DNA of 40,370 nt from Lysobacter sp. A03 (GTDB taxonomy: Bacteria; Pseudomonadota; Gammaproteobacteria; Xanthomonadales; Xanthomonadaceae): assembly GCF_000855665.1 (NCBI RefSeq), contig NZ_JXSS01000022.1, forward strand, positions 1-40,370. Reading direction: 5' to 3'. Shown one piece after another: positions 23,451 to 31,522 of this stretch. A program made the position numbers and the translations under genes. The notes beneath the pieces are model-generated. The model was not told where the DNA came from. It made no database searches and was given only the letters and a program-made list of their open reading frames with translations. Position 1 is the first letter of the stretch. Each line of letters begins with the position of its first letter.

Positions 23451-24140
23451 TTACTTGACGCTGACCAGCTTGATCTCGAACTGCACCGCCATGTTGGGCG
23501 GAATGCCGGTACGCGGATCGGCACCGTAGGCCTTGTCAGCCGGCAAGGTGACTTCCCACTTGGAACCGGCGGGCATCATCTGCAGTGCTTCGCGCATTGC
23601 CGGCATCTCGACTTCGGTGAGCTTGATGTCGGGCATCGGACGCGCCTGCGACGCTTCGCCTTGCTGGCGCTGGCCCCACGGGAACGGACCGGCCACTTCC
23701 AGCGAAACGGTGCTGGCTGCGGTCGGCTTGGCACCCTTGCCCGCTTCGATCACGCGGTACTGGACGCCGCTGGGCAGCGCCTGCACGCCCGCCTTGGACT
23801 TGTTCTGGGCGATGAAGGAGTCGCTGCGGGTCTTGTTTTCAGCCGCCGCGGAATCCCAGGCTGCCTTGGCCTTGGCCTGCTGGCGCTTCTGCATGTTCTC
23901 CACGGCGCTGCGGAGCTGGTCGACCGGCACGGCCGGATCCTTCTTCGCATAGCCGTCCTGCAGGCCCTTGGTGATGGTGCCGACGTCGAGCGCTTCGCCG
24001 CTTTCGCTGGCATTGCGTCCCAGGTCATAACCAAGCGCGTAGCTCAGCTTGCCTTTCTCGGATGAGGTGTCCTGGGCGAAGGCTTGGCCTGCGGTCAGGG
24101 TCAAGGCCGCAACGGCGACCGCAATCAAACGCAACTTCAT
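23451..24140 (-). CDS. FKBP-type peptidyl-prolyl isomerase-like protein, periplasmic
   Basis: 229 residues: signal peptide (to about QAFAQ at 23), an N-terminal helical dimerisation domain (KLSYALGYDLGRN, DVGTITKGLQDGY, MQKRQQAKAKAAW) as in Mip/FkpA, and a C-terminal FKBP domain (ALPSGVQYRVIEAGKG, MREALQMMPAGSKWEVTLPADKAYG, IPPNMAVQFEIKLVSVK). The middle of the FKBP domain is unusual: the YTG and FDSS region carrying active-site Tyr, Phe and Asp reads VAGPFPWGQRQQ, and the IPGW tryptophan is replaced (MPAM). It may therefore act as a chaperone with little isomerase activity. GGAGG stands 9 nt before the ATG. It is divergent from the enoyl-CoA hydratase gene over a 194-bp gap in which I see no convincing promoter. 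Confidence 0.85.
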   Translation of the reverse strand: MKLRLIAVAVAALTLTAGQAFAQDTSSEKGKLSYALGYDLGRNASESGEALDVGTITKGLQDGYAKKDPAVPVDQLRSAVENMQKRQQAKAKAAWDSAAAENKTRSDSFIAQNKSKAGVQALPSGVQYRVIEAGKGAKPTAASTVSLEVAGPFPWGQRQQGEASQARPMPDIKLTEVEMPAMREALQMMPAGSKWEVTLPADKAYGADPRTGIPPNMAVQFEIKLVSVK

Positions 24141-24334
24141 TCGGTAAAACCTCCGGAGGTGACGCGAAGCGGACGCACCGCCCCGATTGGGATGCCACGC
24201 CGGTCAACAGCCCCGGGCGGACACGATAGGATAACGACGCGAGGGCTTAACCGCCACTGACGACTCAAGTCCGACCACTCGATGGCCGGCAAGTTCCGCA
24301 ATCCACCCGTTTATTCTTTTCCGGACCCGACCTG

Positions 24335-25129
24335 ATGCCCGAAACCGCTGCTTCCACCATCGTCACCGTCGCCGACCACGCTGCCGTCCGCGTGATCACC
24401 GTCAACCGCCCGGACAAGTTGAACGCCCTGAATGCCGCCACGCTGGACGCGCTGTTCGCGGCGTTTGAGGCGGCCGACAGCGACCCAGGCGTTCGCTGCG
24501 TGGTCCTTACCGGTGCCGGTGAGAAAGCCTTTGTCGCCGGGGCGGACATCAGCGAAATGAACACGCTGACCGCGGTCCAGGGTCGGGACTTCTCGCTGCG
24601 CGGCCAGCGCTTGATGCGACGCATCGAGAAACTCGGCAAGCCGGTGATCGCCATGGTCAACGGCTTCGCGCTGGGCGGAGGGCTGGAGCTGGCGATGTGC
24701 TGCCACCTGCGAATCGCTTCCGACCGGGCCAAGGTCGGCCAGCCTGAGGTGAACCTGGGGCTGATCCCGGGCTTTGGCGGCACCCAGCGTCTGCTGCGGC
24801 TCGCCGGCCGTGCCGCGACACTGGAGCTGTGCCTGGTCGGCGCACCCGTGGACGCTGCACGCGCGCTGGAGCTGGGCATCGTCAATCGGGTCGTTGCCGC
24901 CGCTGAGCTGCACGACGAGACCATGAAGCTGGCCAACCAGCTGGCGGCATCCGCGCCGCTGGCCCTGCGCGGCGTGCTCGACTGCGTCAACGTGGGCGGC
25001 GAGTGCGGTATCGAGGAAGGCCTTGAGTACGAGACCGCGCAGTTCGGCCTGATGTTCTCCACCGACGACATGCGTGAGGGAACCACCGCGTTCCTTGAGC
25101 GCCGCAAGCCGGCCTTCCAGGGCAGCTGA
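24335..25129 (+). CDS. Enoyl-CoA hydratase/isomerase family protein
   Basis: 264-residue crotonase. Both catalytic glutamates are present with canonical spacing: E118 (GGGLELAMCC) and E138 (GQPEVNLGLIPGFGGTQRL), and the oxyanion loop is AFVAGADISEM (65-75). This supports hydration of trans-2-enoyl-CoA in beta-oxidation or a related catabolic pathway; the exact chain length cannot be read from sequence. The start ATG at 24335 opens the conserved domain with a normal N-terminus. The next gene follows after 17 bp. Confidence 0.93.
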   Translation: MPETAASTIVTVADHAAVRVITVNRPDKLNALNAATLDALFAAFEAADSDPGVRCVVLTGAGEKAFVAGADISEMNTLTAVQGRDFSLRGQRLMRRIEKLGKPVIAMVNGFALGGGLELAMCCHLRIASDRAKVGQPEVNLGLIPGFGGTQRLLRLAGRAATLELCLVGAPVDAARALELGIVNRVVAAAELHDETMKLANQLAASAPLALRGVLDCVNVGGECGIEEGLEYETAQFGLMFSTDDMREGTTAFLERRKPAFQGS

Positions 25130-25146
25130 ACGAGGTGGTTCCGCAG

Positions 25147-25662
25147 ATGGCTTGCGCTGCGACCTCATCGTCCGCGCCGGCCTGTGCCTGCGGCTGCATG
25201 GATCCGTGCGGCAGCGCCGCCCATCCGGTAGGCAACGCACTGGCGGTGGGCGATCTGGACCGTGCCTTCGCGTTGGGGCTGATGGACGCCATCCCCTGCC
25301 CCGCGTGCAGCGCGGACTGCGTGGCGCGGCTGGATCGCGTGCAGGGCGAGCGCCAGCAGGCGCTGGCCGCGCGGGAGCGATATCGCCAGCGCGAAGCAAG
25401 GCTGGCGCGTCGGCGCCTGGAGCGTGAGCAGCGCAGGGCGGCGCCGACCGTGGCCGTCGAAGACCAGCATCAGCCAGCGGCAAGCGCAGTGGTAACGGCG
25501 CGCCCGTTCGAGGCGCCACGCGTGGTGAGCCCGGCCCTTCCGCCTGCCGCGGCCGCGGCACTGGCGCGGGCGCAGGCAAAGGCGGCAGCGCGGGCGCAGG
25601 GAACGACGTCGCCAGGATCAGCAGCCCTGAAGCCGCCCTCGCAGGGAGAACCCGAGCGTTGA
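25147..25662 (+). CDS. Cys-rich protein of unknown function upstream of nth
   Basis: 171 residues, not assigned to a known family. The first 60 residues hold eight cysteines (C3, C13, C15, C17, C21, C51, C54, C58) in CACGCMDPC and CPACSADC clusters, suggesting zinc or Fe-S binding. Residues about 60-100 are an Arg/Glu/Ala-rich helix (ARERYRQREARLARRRLEREQ), probably a coiled coil, followed by a Pro/Ala-rich tail. The position before nth is where rnfB-type ferredoxin genes lie in some relatives, so a degenerate Fe-S protein is a possibility. The ATG at 25147 has GAGGTGG at good spacing; a GTG at 25135 is an alternative. Its stop overlaps the nth start as TTGA. Confidence 0.65.
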   Translation: MACAATSSSAPACACGCMDPCGSAAHPVGNALAVGDLDRAFALGLMDAIPCPACSADCVARLDRVQGERQQALAARERYRQREARLARRRLEREQRRAAPTVAVEDQHQPAASAVVTARPFEAPRVVSPALPPAAAAALARAQAKAAARAQGTTSPGSAALKPPSQGEPER

Positions 25663-26384
25663 GCATCCCCGCACGACGCAAGACCCGGCCGCGCTCCAGG
25701 CTGCGCAAGGCCGAGATCGAGGAGATGTTCGCCCGGCTGCGCGAGCTCAATCCGCAGCCCACCACCGAGCTGGAGTTTGCGAACCCCTACGAGTTGCTGG
25801 TCGCGGTGACGCTGTCGGCGCAGTCCACCGATGTGGGCGTCAACAAGGCGACCCGGAAGCTGTTCCCGATCGCCAACACCCCTGCGGCCATTGCGGCGCT
25901 CGGCGTGGAAGGTTTGAAGCCGTACATCGCCACCATCGGCCTGTACAACACCAAAGCGGCCAATGTCGTGGCGATGGCCGAGCTGCTCCTGCAGCGGCAC
26001 GACGGCCAGGTGCCCAACGACCGCGCCGCACTGGAAGCACTGCCCGGCGTGGGCCGGAAGACCGCCAACGTGGTCCTGAACACCGCCTTCGGCGAGCCGA
26101 CCATGGCGGTCGACACCCACATCTTCCGGGTGTCCAACCGCACCGGCCTTGCGCCGGGCAAGAACGTGCGCGGGGTGGAGGACCTGCTGGTGCGGGTGAT
26201 CCCCGAGGAGTACCTGCGCGACGCGCACCACTGGCTGATCCTGCACGGGCGCTACGTGTGCAAGGCGCGCACGCCGGACTGTCCGCATTGCGTGATCCGT
26301 GACATCTGCCGCTACCGCGACAAGACTCCCGGCGAGCCGGAGGCGCCACCAGGCACCGCGCGCGCGCTCCAAAGTCAGGGCTGA
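25659..26384 (+). CDS. nth: Endonuclease III (base-excision repair)
   Basis: DNA glycosylase/AP lyase removing oxidised pyrimidines. The 241-residue protein has the helix-hairpin-helix LPGVGRKTANVVL with catalytic K134, the conserved Asp D152 (VDTHIFRVSNR), and the 4Fe-4S site C201-x6-C208-x2-C211-x5-C217. Numbering is shifted by 18 from E. coli Nth (K120, D138) because of a basic N-terminal extension (RRKTRPRSRLRK). The start is TTG at 25659, overlapping the previous stop, with GGGAG about 10 nt upstream. Confidence 0.96.
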   Translation: MSIPARRKTRPRSRLRKAEIEEMFARLRELNPQPTTELEFANPYELLVAVTLSAQSTDVGVNKATRKLFPIANTPAAIAALGVEGLKPYIATIGLYNTKAANVVAMAELLLQRHDGQVPNDRAALEALPGVGRKTANVVLNTAFGEPTMAVDTHIFRVSNRTGLAPGKNVRGVEDLLVRVIPEEYLRDAHHWLILHGRYVCKARTPDCPHCVIRDICRYRDKTPGEPEAPPGTARALQSQG

Positions 26385-26435
26385 ATCGGGCGCACACGCG
26401 GGCGCCGCCCCATTGCCTGCGTCCCCGTGCTGCCT

Positions 26436-26453
26436 TTGTCATATCGCTGCAAT
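26436..26453 (+). promoter_or_regulatory. Pho box (PhoB site) of the porin-pstS unit
   Basis: TTGTCAT (26436-26442), 4-nt spacer, CTGCAAT (26447-26453): two direct 7-mers in the 7-4-7 layout of Pho boxes, matching CTGTCAT at 6/7 and 5/7. A weak -10 (CACACT, 26464-26469) lies exactly 10 nt downstream, the spacing used by PhoB-activated promoters. Confidence 0.65.
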
Positions 26454-26501
26454 GTTGCCTCGCCACACTGCGGGCACTTTCCCGATATGACCTTCCGCCC
26501 C

Positions 26502-27653
26502 ATGTCCATTGCCCGCAACCGCCTCGCCATCGCCCTGCTGCTGGCAGGTGCCGCACCGCTCGCCCATGCCGAAATCGCCATCGATGTGATCGGTGGCTCG
26601 GAGATCAGCTTCGAAGGCCTGATCCAGGCCGATTACAACCACTTCGGCAGCGACGTGGCCGACCTCAATGGCGATGCGCTGGATGGCCGCAATGCCGACC
26701 AGGAACTGCGCCGCGCCGAGCTGGTGCTCAAGGGCAAGGGCCCGGGTAACATCGACTGGGTGATGGGCTATGACGCCAAGGCCGACAAGTGGCTCGACGT
26801 CAATGCGAAGTACAAGCTCGGCGGCAACAAGCAGCACTACCTGCAGATGGGCCAGTTCAAGCAGCCCAACAGCCTGGAGGAGCTTTCGTCGACCAAGAAC
26901 AACGACTTCATCTCCAAGGCCACCATCACCAACAGCTTCGCCACCGGTCGTCGCCTGGGCGCGGCCTACTCCTATGGCAGCGGCCCGTTCGCCATCACCG
27001 CCAGCTTCTTCGGCAGGGAACTGACCCGCAACAAGGCCGCCGGGGACGGTTACGGCGTGCGCGGCACCTTTGCGCCGATCAACCAGGACGGCACCATCCT
27101 CCACTTCGGCCTGTCGTACGTGAACCGCGATGTCGATGGCGACGAGATCAAGTTGTCGGCCAAGCCCAATGCCGACCTGACCAAGGCCAGCCTGGTCAGC
27201 ACCGGCTCCCTGGCCAACGCGGATCGCATGGCGACGATCGGGCTGGAGAGCTTCTGGGCACGCGGGCCGGTCAAGCTGCAAGGCGAGTACATGCAGGTCG
27301 ACGTCGACCGCTACGGCGCCGGTGCGTCCGACTTCCGCGGCAGCGGCGGTTACCTGAGTGCATTGTGGAACGTCACCGGCGAAGGCTGGAAGTACAAGGA
27401 CGGCGTCCCCGGCACCGAAGCCCCCAGCGACCCGGCGGCCGGCATGTGGCAGCTCGGGATGCGCTACGACACCATCGATCTGGACGACGGCGCCGTGCAG
27501 GGCGGCCAGATGGACGCGATCACCGCCGGGGTGAACTACTACTGGCGCTCCAACTTCAAGCTCGCGCTGAACTACGTGAAGGTCGACAGCCAGCGCGCCG
27601 GCATCGACGACAACCCGGATATCACCGAAGCCCGCCTGCAGTTCTTCTGGTAA
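26502..27653 (+). CDS. Phosphate-selective porin (OprP/OprO family)
   Basis: 383-residue outer-membrane beta-barrel: signal peptide MSIARNRLAIALLLAGAAPLAHA, then FEGLIQADYNHF near the mature N-terminus, RRAELVLKGKG, GQFKQPNSLEEL, many alternating beta strands, and a C-terminal LQFFW ending in an aromatic residue, as outer-membrane porins do. These are features of the phosphate/pyrophosphate porins OprP and OprO. Starts at 26487 (MTFRPM) and 26502 are both possible; neither has a clear Shine-Dalgarno sequence, and the leader would be only about 10-25 nt. The Pho box upstream and pstS downstream fix its role in phosphate acquisition. Confidence 0.9.
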   Translation: MSIARNRLAIALLLAGAAPLAHAEIAIDVIGGSEISFEGLIQADYNHFGSDVADLNGDALDGRNADQELRRAELVLKGKGPGNIDWVMGYDAKADKWLDVNAKYKLGGNKQHYLQMGQFKQPNSLEELSSTKNNDFISKATITNSFATGRRLGAAYSYGSGPFAITASFFGRELTRNKAAGDGYGVRGTFAPINQDGTILHFGLSYVNRDVDGDEIKLSAKPNADLTKASLVSTGSLANADRMATIGLESFWARGPVKLQGEYMQVDVDRYGAGASDFRGSGGYLSALWNVTGEGWKYKDGVPGTEAPSDPAAGMWQLGMRYDTIDLDDGAVQGGQMDAITAGVNYYWRSNFKLALNYVKVDSQRAGIDDNPDITEARLQFFW

Positions 27654-27719
27654 GCGACTGCCATTCCTGCCGCCGGCTTGACCCCTCCCTTCCTCCTACC
27701 CACCTTCCCGGAGCCCTCC

Positions 27720-28745
27720 GTGACCCAGTTCCGTACCTTCCGTTTCACCGCGCTGGCCCTGGCCGCCGCGCTCTGTGCCAGTGCGACCGCCTCCGCCGCC
27801 GAGATCACCGGTGCCGGCGCGTCCTTCATCTACCCGGTCATGACCCAGTGGTCGGCCGACTACGCCAAGGCAACCGGCAACCGCGTCAACTACCAGTCGA
27901 TCGGCTCCGGCGGCGGCATCGCCCAGATCAAGGCCGCCACGGTCGACTTTGGTTCCTCGGATGCCCCGCTGAAGCCCGAAGAGCTTTCCAAGCATGGCCT
28001 GGCGCAGTTTCCGTCGGTGATCGGCGGCGTGGTGCCGGTGCTGAACGTGCCGGGCATTGCCGCCGGCGCGCTGAAGCTTGACGGCGACGTGCTGGCGGAC
28101 ATCTTCCTGGGCAAGATTGCCAATTGGAACGACCCGCGCATCGTCGCCACCAACTCGGGACTGAAGCTGCCGGACCTGAAGATCACCATCGTCCACCGCT
28201 CCGACGGCTCGGGCACGACCTTCAACTTCGTCAACTACCTGTCCAAGGTCAGCCCGGCGTGGAAGTCCCAAGTCGGTGAAGGCACCTCGGTAAAGTGGCC
28301 CGGCGGCATCGGCGGCAAGGGCAACGAGGGTGTCGCGGCCTACGTCAAGCAGATCAAGGGCGGTATCGGCTACGTCGAGATGTCCTACGCACTGCAGAAC
28401 AAGATGACCTACTCGCGGCTGAAGAATGCCGCCGGCAACTACATCGTCCCGAGCGACAAGACGTTCTCGGCGGCTGCCGCCAGCGCCGAATGGGGCTCGG
28501 CCGATGACTTCTACCTGGTGATGACCAATGCCCCGGGCCAGGACGCCTGGCCGATCACCGCCACCAACTTCATCCTGATGTACAAGCAGCCCAAGGATGC
28601 CGCCGGAGCGCGTTCGGCGAAGGAGTTCTTCCGCTGGGTCTATGCCAACGGCGACGCCCAGGCCAGCAAGCTCGACTACGTGCCGCTGCCCGACGCGCTG
28701 GTCCGGCAGATCGAGACCTACTGGTCGAAGGAAATGACGTACTGA
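27720..28745 (+). CDS. pstS: Periplasmic phosphate-binding protein PstS (soluble paralogue)
   Basis: 341 residues with a type I signal peptide (to about ASATASA). Phosphate ligand motifs of PstS are all present: GAGASFIYP, SIGSGGGIAQ, DFGSSDAPL and RSDGSGTT. It delivers phosphate to the PstCA channel. The start is GTG at 27720 with GGAG 6 nt upstream. It follows the porin by 66 bp without a Pho box or terminator between them, so both are likely on one PhoB-driven mRNA. A second, lipid-anchored PstS is encoded at 30427; the two are very similar throughout. Confidence 0.93.
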   Translation: MTQFRTFRFTALALAAALCASATASAAEITGAGASFIYPVMTQWSADYAKATGNRVNYQSIGSGGGIAQIKAATVDFGSSDAPLKPEELSKHGLAQFPSVIGGVVPVLNVPGIAAGALKLDGDVLADIFLGKIANWNDPRIVATNSGLKLPDLKITIVHRSDGSGTTFNFVNYLSKVSPAWKSQVGEGTSVKWPGGIGGKGNEGVAAYVKQIKGGIGYVEMSYALQNKMTYSRLKNAAGNYIVPSDKTFSAAAASAEWGSADDFYLVMTNAPGQDAWPITATNFILMYKQPKDAAGARSAKEFFRWVYANGDAQASKLDYVPLPDALVRQIETYWSKEMTY

Positions 28746-28767
28746 GTGGCATCTGAGCATGTGTGGT

Positions 28768-28795
28768 GCACCACGGGCCTTCGGGCCCGTTGTGC
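28768..28795 (+). terminator. UUCG-capped hairpin after pstS
   Basis: GCAC-C-ACGGGCC, loop TTCG, GGCCCGT-T-GTGC starting 22 bp after the pstS stop. Very stable but not followed by a T run, so it may act as a weak terminator or protect the 3' end of the porin-pstS mRNA. Confidence 0.5.
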
Positions 28796-28921
28796 TGTCT
28801 GCGCGGTGGAATTGCGCGACACCCGGCGCGGTAATGTCCGGATGAGCCGCCATCTGCCGTAGTTGGCATGGTGAATACGGCGCAGTCCCGCTGAACAACC
28901 GCACGCTCGGAGCAAGCACAC

Positions 28922-30232
28922 ATGAATCACGAAGGTCTCATCTCCCGGGTCAAGTCCATCCTGTTCGACCCGCGGCGCACCTGGCCGCTGATCGGCGAGG
29001 AACCGGCAACCGTCGCCGGCCTCTACAGCCGATACATCATGATCCTGGCCGCGCTGCCGGCCATCTTCACCTTCATCAAGACCAGCCTGATCGGCTCCGG
29101 CATGTTCGGGGTGACCGTGCGCACCGGGATCGTGGCCGGCCTCTTCGGCGCGGTGTTGACCTACGCGCTCAGCCTGGTGCTGGTGTACGTGGTGGCGCTG
29201 ATCGTCAATGCGCTGGCGCCGAGCTTCCGCGGCCAGAAGAACCAGGTGCAGGCCCTGAAGACGATCGCCTACGCCTACACCGCAGCGTGGGTGGCCGGCA
29301 TTGGCGTCATCATCCCGTGGCTGGGCGGCATCATCGGACTGGTCGGTGGGATCTACTCGATCTACCTGCTGTACCTCGGCCTGTCCCATACGATGAAAAA
29401 CCCACCGGAGAAGTCGCTGGGCTACACCGTGGTGATCGTGGTGATCACGCTGGTGCTGAGCCTGCTGATCGGCGTGGTGGTGGCCGGGGTGACCGGCATC
29501 GGCGCAATGGGCGCCGGCGCGCTGGGCAACAGCTCCAACAGCTCCAGCGTCGTCTTCGACAAGGACAGCAAGCTGGGCCAGCTGGCCGTGTTTGGCGAGC
29601 AGATGAAAGCCGCCGGCGAGCGGATGGAAGCGGCCGAGTCCCGGAGCCGCGGCAAGGCCGGCAGCGATTCGAAGGATTCCGGCTCATCGGGCAGCTCGCG
29701 CGACGCCGACATGGCGTCCGCGGAAGCGGCGATGGCCGCGCTGTTCGGCGGCAAGGACGGCGAGCCACTGGAGGCGTTGGAGCCCGAGCAGCTCAAGAGC
29801 CTGCTACCCGCCTCGGTCGCCGGGATGCAGCGCACCGGCACCAGCGCCAACCGCGAGAGCGGCATGGGCATGCAGATCAGCAACGCCTCGGCGGACTACG
29901 CCAGTGATGACGGCAAGCAGCGCATCAAGCTCAGCCTGTCGGACGCGCCGATGATGGCAAAGCTGGGCGCGTTCCGGGGCCTGGTGAGCTCGGAGTCCTC
30001 ATCGGAAACGCAGGATGGCTTTGAGAAGACCTACACCCGCAACGGACGCCAAATCGAGGAGAAGTGGAACAGCCGCAGCGGCCGGGGCACCTACGGGGTC
30101 ATGGTCGGCAGCCGCTTCACGGTGAAGGCCGAGGGCACTGCGGAGAGCTTCCAGCAGATCCAGTCCGCAGTGGAAAGCATCGACCTGACCAAGCTGGAGG
30201 CCGTCGCCAAGGCAGGGGCCGAGCAGCACTAG
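28922..30232 (+). CDS. Yip1-domain membrane protein inside the phosphate locus
   Basis: 436 residues. The N-terminal 205 residues hold a Yip1-type domain: FDPRRTWPLI near 15, then five membrane helices (ILAALPAIFTFIKT; GIVAGLFGAVLTYALSL; TAAWVAGIGVIIPWLGG; GLVGGIYSIYLLYLG; VVIVVITLVLSLLIGV). The second half is soluble: a Ser-rich acidic linker (SKDSGSSGSSRD) followed by a domain with YTRNGRQIEEKWNSRSGRGTYG. Function unknown. GGAG stands 9 nt before the ATG. Placed between two pstS genes but bounded by the pstS hairpin and its own strong terminator, so it may have its own promoter; none is obvious in the 176 bp upstream. Confidence 0.8.
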   Translation: MNHEGLISRVKSILFDPRRTWPLIGEEPATVAGLYSRYIMILAALPAIFTFIKTSLIGSGMFGVTVRTGIVAGLFGAVLTYALSLVLVYVVALIVNALAPSFRGQKNQVQALKTIAYAYTAAWVAGIGVIIPWLGGIIGLVGGIYSIYLLYLGLSHTMKNPPEKSLGYTVVIVVITLVLSLLIGVVVAGVTGIGAMGAGALGNSSNSSSVVFDKDSKLGQLAVFGEQMKAAGERMEAAESRSRGKAGSDSKDSGSSGSSRDADMASAEAAMAALFGGKDGEPLEALEPEQLKSLLPASVAGMQRTGTSANRESGMGMQISNASADYASDDGKQRIKLSLSDAPMMAKLGAFRGLVSSESSSETQDGFEKTYTRNGRQIEEKWNSRSGRGTYGVMVGSRFTVKAEGTAESFQQIQSAVESIDLTKLEAVAKAGAEQH

Positions 30233-30260
30233 CCCGCCGGCAAGGCACCTTACCGGCGGG
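30233..30260 (+). other. Inverted repeat after the Yip1 gene
   Basis: CCCGCCGG (30233-30240) and CCGGCGGG (30253-30260) flank an inner AAGG/CTT. Starts right after the stop codon and precedes the main terminator; probably part of the mRNA 3' end. Confidence 0.5.
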
Positions 30261-30281
30261 TCATGCCCGCGGTGCGACATC

Positions 30282-30316
30282 AAAAAGGGCGCGCTCCTGC
30301 AGGAGGCGCCCTTTTT
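30282..30316 (+). terminator. Strong bidirectional terminator
   Basis: AAAAAGGGCGC and GCGCCCTTTTT enclose an inner CTCCT-GC-AGGAG stem. The T run at 30312-30316 ends the Yip1 transcript and isolates it from the second pst unit. Confidence 0.9.
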
Positions 30317-30353
30317 CATTGTTCAGCCGGCTTCGTTCAGCCAGCCGCCATCG

Positions 30354-30371
30354 CTGTCATATGCCGGTAAC
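30354..30371 (+). promoter_or_regulatory. Pho box of the pstS2-pstCAB-phoU operon
   Basis: CTGTCAT (perfect half-site, 30354-30360), ATGC, CGGTAAC (4/7). A -10-like TTTCAT (30382-30387, 4/6) follows after exactly 10 nt, the PhoB-promoter spacing. It lies 56 bp before the lipoprotein PstS start. Confidence 0.7.
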
Positions 30372-30426
30372 ACAAACGTCCTTTCATGGTGCCAACGCCG
30401 GCGACCCCGGCCCTGACGAGCAGCCC

Positions 30427-31509
30427 ATGAAACCCCATCGCATCGCCGCCCTGTCCTTCGTTTTCGCTCTTGCCGCCGGTGTCATCGGCTGCACGGCGCC
30501 CACCGACGGCAGCACGTCCGACGCCAACACCGGTGCCCCGCGTGCTGCGCAGATCACCGGTGCGGGTGCGACCTTCATCTTCCCGCTGGTGTCGCGCTGG
30601 TCGGCCGACTACCACGCCGCGACCGGAAACCAGGTCAACTACCAATCCATCGGCTCCGGCGGCGGGATCGCCCAGATCACCGCCGCCACGGTCGACTTCG
30701 GCTCCTCCGACGCCCCCCTGTCCAGCACGGAGCTTGCCGAAGCCGGGCTGGGCCAGTTCCCCTCGGCGATCGGCGGCGTGGTGCCGGTGGTCAATGTCGC
30801 CGGTATCGAGCCGGGCCAGCTGCGCCTGACCGGACCGCTGCTCGCGGACATCTACCTGGGCAAGCTGACGCGCTGGAACGACCCCGCGATCACCGCGCTC
30901 AACCCCAACCTGGCGCTGCCGGCGACCGACATCAGCCTGGTGCAGCGCTCCGACGGTTCGGGCACGACCTTCAACTTCACCAACTATCTGTCCAAGGTCA
31001 GCACCGCATGGCGGGACGCGGTTGGCGAAGGCAAGTCGGTGCAGTGGCCGGCCGGCGTGGGCGGCAAGGGCAACGAGGGCGTGGCCTCCTACGTCCAGCA
31101 GATCGACGGCGCGATCGGCTACGTCGAGCTGGCCTACGCGGTCCAGAACGCCATGTCGCACGCGCTGCTGCAGAACGCGGCCGGCAACTTCGTCGCGCCC
31201 AATGCCGACACCTTCCAGGCCGCGGCGGCCACGGCCGACTGGGCCGGCGCCAGCGACTTCAATCTGGTCATCACCAATGCGCCCGGCGAGCAGGCGTGGC
31301 CGATCACTGCAACCAACTTCATCCTGATGCACAAGCAGCCGGCCGACGTCGAGCGCAGCCGCAACGCGCTGGCGTTCTTCCAGTGGTCACTGCACAACGG
31401 CCAGGCGCAGGCCGACGCGCTGCATTACGTGCCGCTGCCGGCGCCACTGGTGGACCAGGTGGAGCGCTACTGGGCCAGCGAGTTCGGCTTTACCACCGGC
31501 GCGCAGTGA
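30427..31509 (+). CDS. pstS: Phosphate-binding PstS, lipoprotein paralogue
   Basis: 360 residues. A lipoprotein signal peptide ends in V-I-G-C22, followed by a polar linker (APTDGSTSDANTG), so the protein should be lipid-anchored, unlike the soluble PstS at 27720. The mature part repeats the same ligand motifs: GAGATFIFP, SIGSGGGIAQ, DFGSSDAPL, RSDGSGTT, and nearly every block of the first paralogue in the same order. The ATG at 30427 starts the signal peptide; an in-frame extension upstream runs into the terminator and Pho box and is not coding. It heads the pstCAB-phoU operon, whose next start is 13 bp after its stop. Confidence 0.92.
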   Translation: MKPHRIAALSFVFALAAGVIGCTAPTDGSTSDANTGAPRAAQITGAGATFIFPLVSRWSADYHAATGNQVNYQSIGSGGGIAQITAATVDFGSSDAPLSSTELAEAGLGQFPSAIGGVVPVVNVAGIEPGQLRLTGPLLADIYLGKLTRWNDPAITALNPNLALPATDISLVQRSDGSGTTFNFTNYLSKVSTAWRDAVGEGKSVQWPAGVGGKGNEGVASYVQQIDGAIGYVELAYAVQNAMSHALLQNAAGNFVAPNADTFQAAAATADWAGASDFNLVITNAPGEQAWPITATNFILMHKQPADVERSRNALAFFQWSLHNGQAQADALHYVPLPAPLVDQVERYWASEFGFTTGAQ

Positions 31510-31522
31510 CCCGCGATCACAC

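Noticed and set aside
24141-24334. Promoters in the divergent FKBP/enoyl-CoA hydratase gap
   Set aside because: TTGACC occurs on the minus strand but no -10 lies at proper distance.
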